DNA of 64,000 nt from NCBI GenBank assembly GCA_024734495.1, contig JALMQS010000070.1, positions 19,889,533-19,953,532 of the forward strand, written 5' to 3'. The translations under genes and the position numbers were made by a program. The stretch's first letter is position 1, and every line of letters starts with the position of its first letter. The notes below the pieces were generated by a model. It was not told the origin of the DNA. It saw only the letters and a program-made list of their open reading frames with translations, and searched no databases. Source of the stretch: Forficula auricularia. Lineage: Eukaryota; Arthropoda; Insecta; Dermaptera; Forficulidae. Positions 63,450 through 64,000 of this stretch are shown in pieces.

Positions 63450-64000
63450 CCTACTTCAAAAAAGGAGGAGGTTCTCTATTGGACTGAATTTTTTTTGTGT
63501 GCATATGTTACCTCATATCTCCGCCAATTGTGAACCGATTTTGAAAAATTTTTTTTGCATTGAGTTCAGTCTACTTTCCGATTGGTCCCATTTTTTTTCA
63601 TAGGTATTAGACCTTTTTTGTTAGGTTTGTTCAGGCCTAACTTCTTTGTTTATTAACCGATTTCGATGATTCTTTTTGATTGAAAAGGGGTTATCTTAGG
63701 GATGGTGCCATATTAATTTGGTCAAGTTCTGATGATATGATCACTATTAATAACATCACTAAAAAGAGAAAAAATAAAAATAATTTTTAAGAAAAAAATA
63801 AAAACCGACTTCAAAAATTAAATGCAACAAATAAAATACACTAAAAGGTATAAAATAATTATTATCTTATTTAGTTACAACTAAACGACGAAATATTAAC
63901 ATGAAATTACTTTTTGAAGTCGGTGCCAAACAAACTATACCTATAAGCGAGCATACCCTCCAAACGTACTAAGTAAGATCCGTCGAGTGGGATTCATAAA
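63450..64000 (+). mobile_element. CCGACTTCAAAAA element, copy 3, cut by window end
   Basis: TTAACCTACTTCAAAAAAGG start, interior as copy 1. A palindrome unit begins at about 63892. Its central spacer is inverted relative to copy 1. Confidence 0.75.

Overview
This window reads as non-coding, repeat-saturated DNA from an arthropod, most probably an insect with a large AT-rich genome. I found no complete host gene. The evidence for the lineage is two mariner transposase families (DD34D and DD41D), decayed non-LTR retrotransposons, hAT-type miniature elements with 8-bp target duplications, and dispersed repeats of kinds common in insects. No operons, ribosome binding sites, CRISPR arrays or phage genes are visible, and long open frames without transposon homology look accidental.

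Layout. 1-2.2 kb is AT-rich filler. A giant inverted repeat has arms at 2175-3338 and 12951-14348. The roughly 9.6 kb between the arms holds a RTE-type LINE tail (4331-4720), several foldback elements, two hAT MITEs (5617-6138, 11971-12209), a CCGACTTCAAAAA element with two tandem palindromes (6366-7525) and a MITE of a four-copy family (11409-11937). 14.3-20 kb holds hAT ends, an 84-bp tandem repeat, a decayed LINE 3' end (17237-18122) and a foldback carrying a tRNA-like sequence (18780-19005). 20-36 kb is mostly foldbacks, microsatellites and MITE copies, with a hAT transposase remnant at 32995-33385. 37-43 kb contains the largest coding element, a 5'-truncated jockey/CR1-type LINE (39360-42122), inserted in a foldback arm. 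44-47.4 kb holds a broken mariner with a LINE tail inside it, then a several-layer nested palindrome. 48.5-49.8 kb is a nearly intact DD41D mariner. 50-54.4 kb holds a LINE tail, a hAT MITE, a 648-bp palindromic MITE and two GC-richer islands, one with a short open frame that could be a host exon. 55.1-56.7 kb is a DD34D mariner with two insertions. 57-64 kb holds another LINE tail, a 460-bp tandem duplication, a GC-richer island, a minisatellite-bearing element and a truncated CCGACTTCAAAAA element.

The most striking signal is a shared hairpin module. At least ten otherwise different foldback families carry, near the inner end of each arm, a core CUGARGA-N, a short perfect stem whose sequence differs between families, and CGAAAC. 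The stem covaries while the flanks stay constant, as expected of a selected RNA (or DNA) structure. It resembles a hammerhead ribozyme core (CUGANGA / GAAA), as reported for Penelope-like elements and retrozymes, but has one extra base before stem II. Several families also share asymmetric leader sequences and 12-13-bp target duplications, and in two families the central spacer is inverted between copies.
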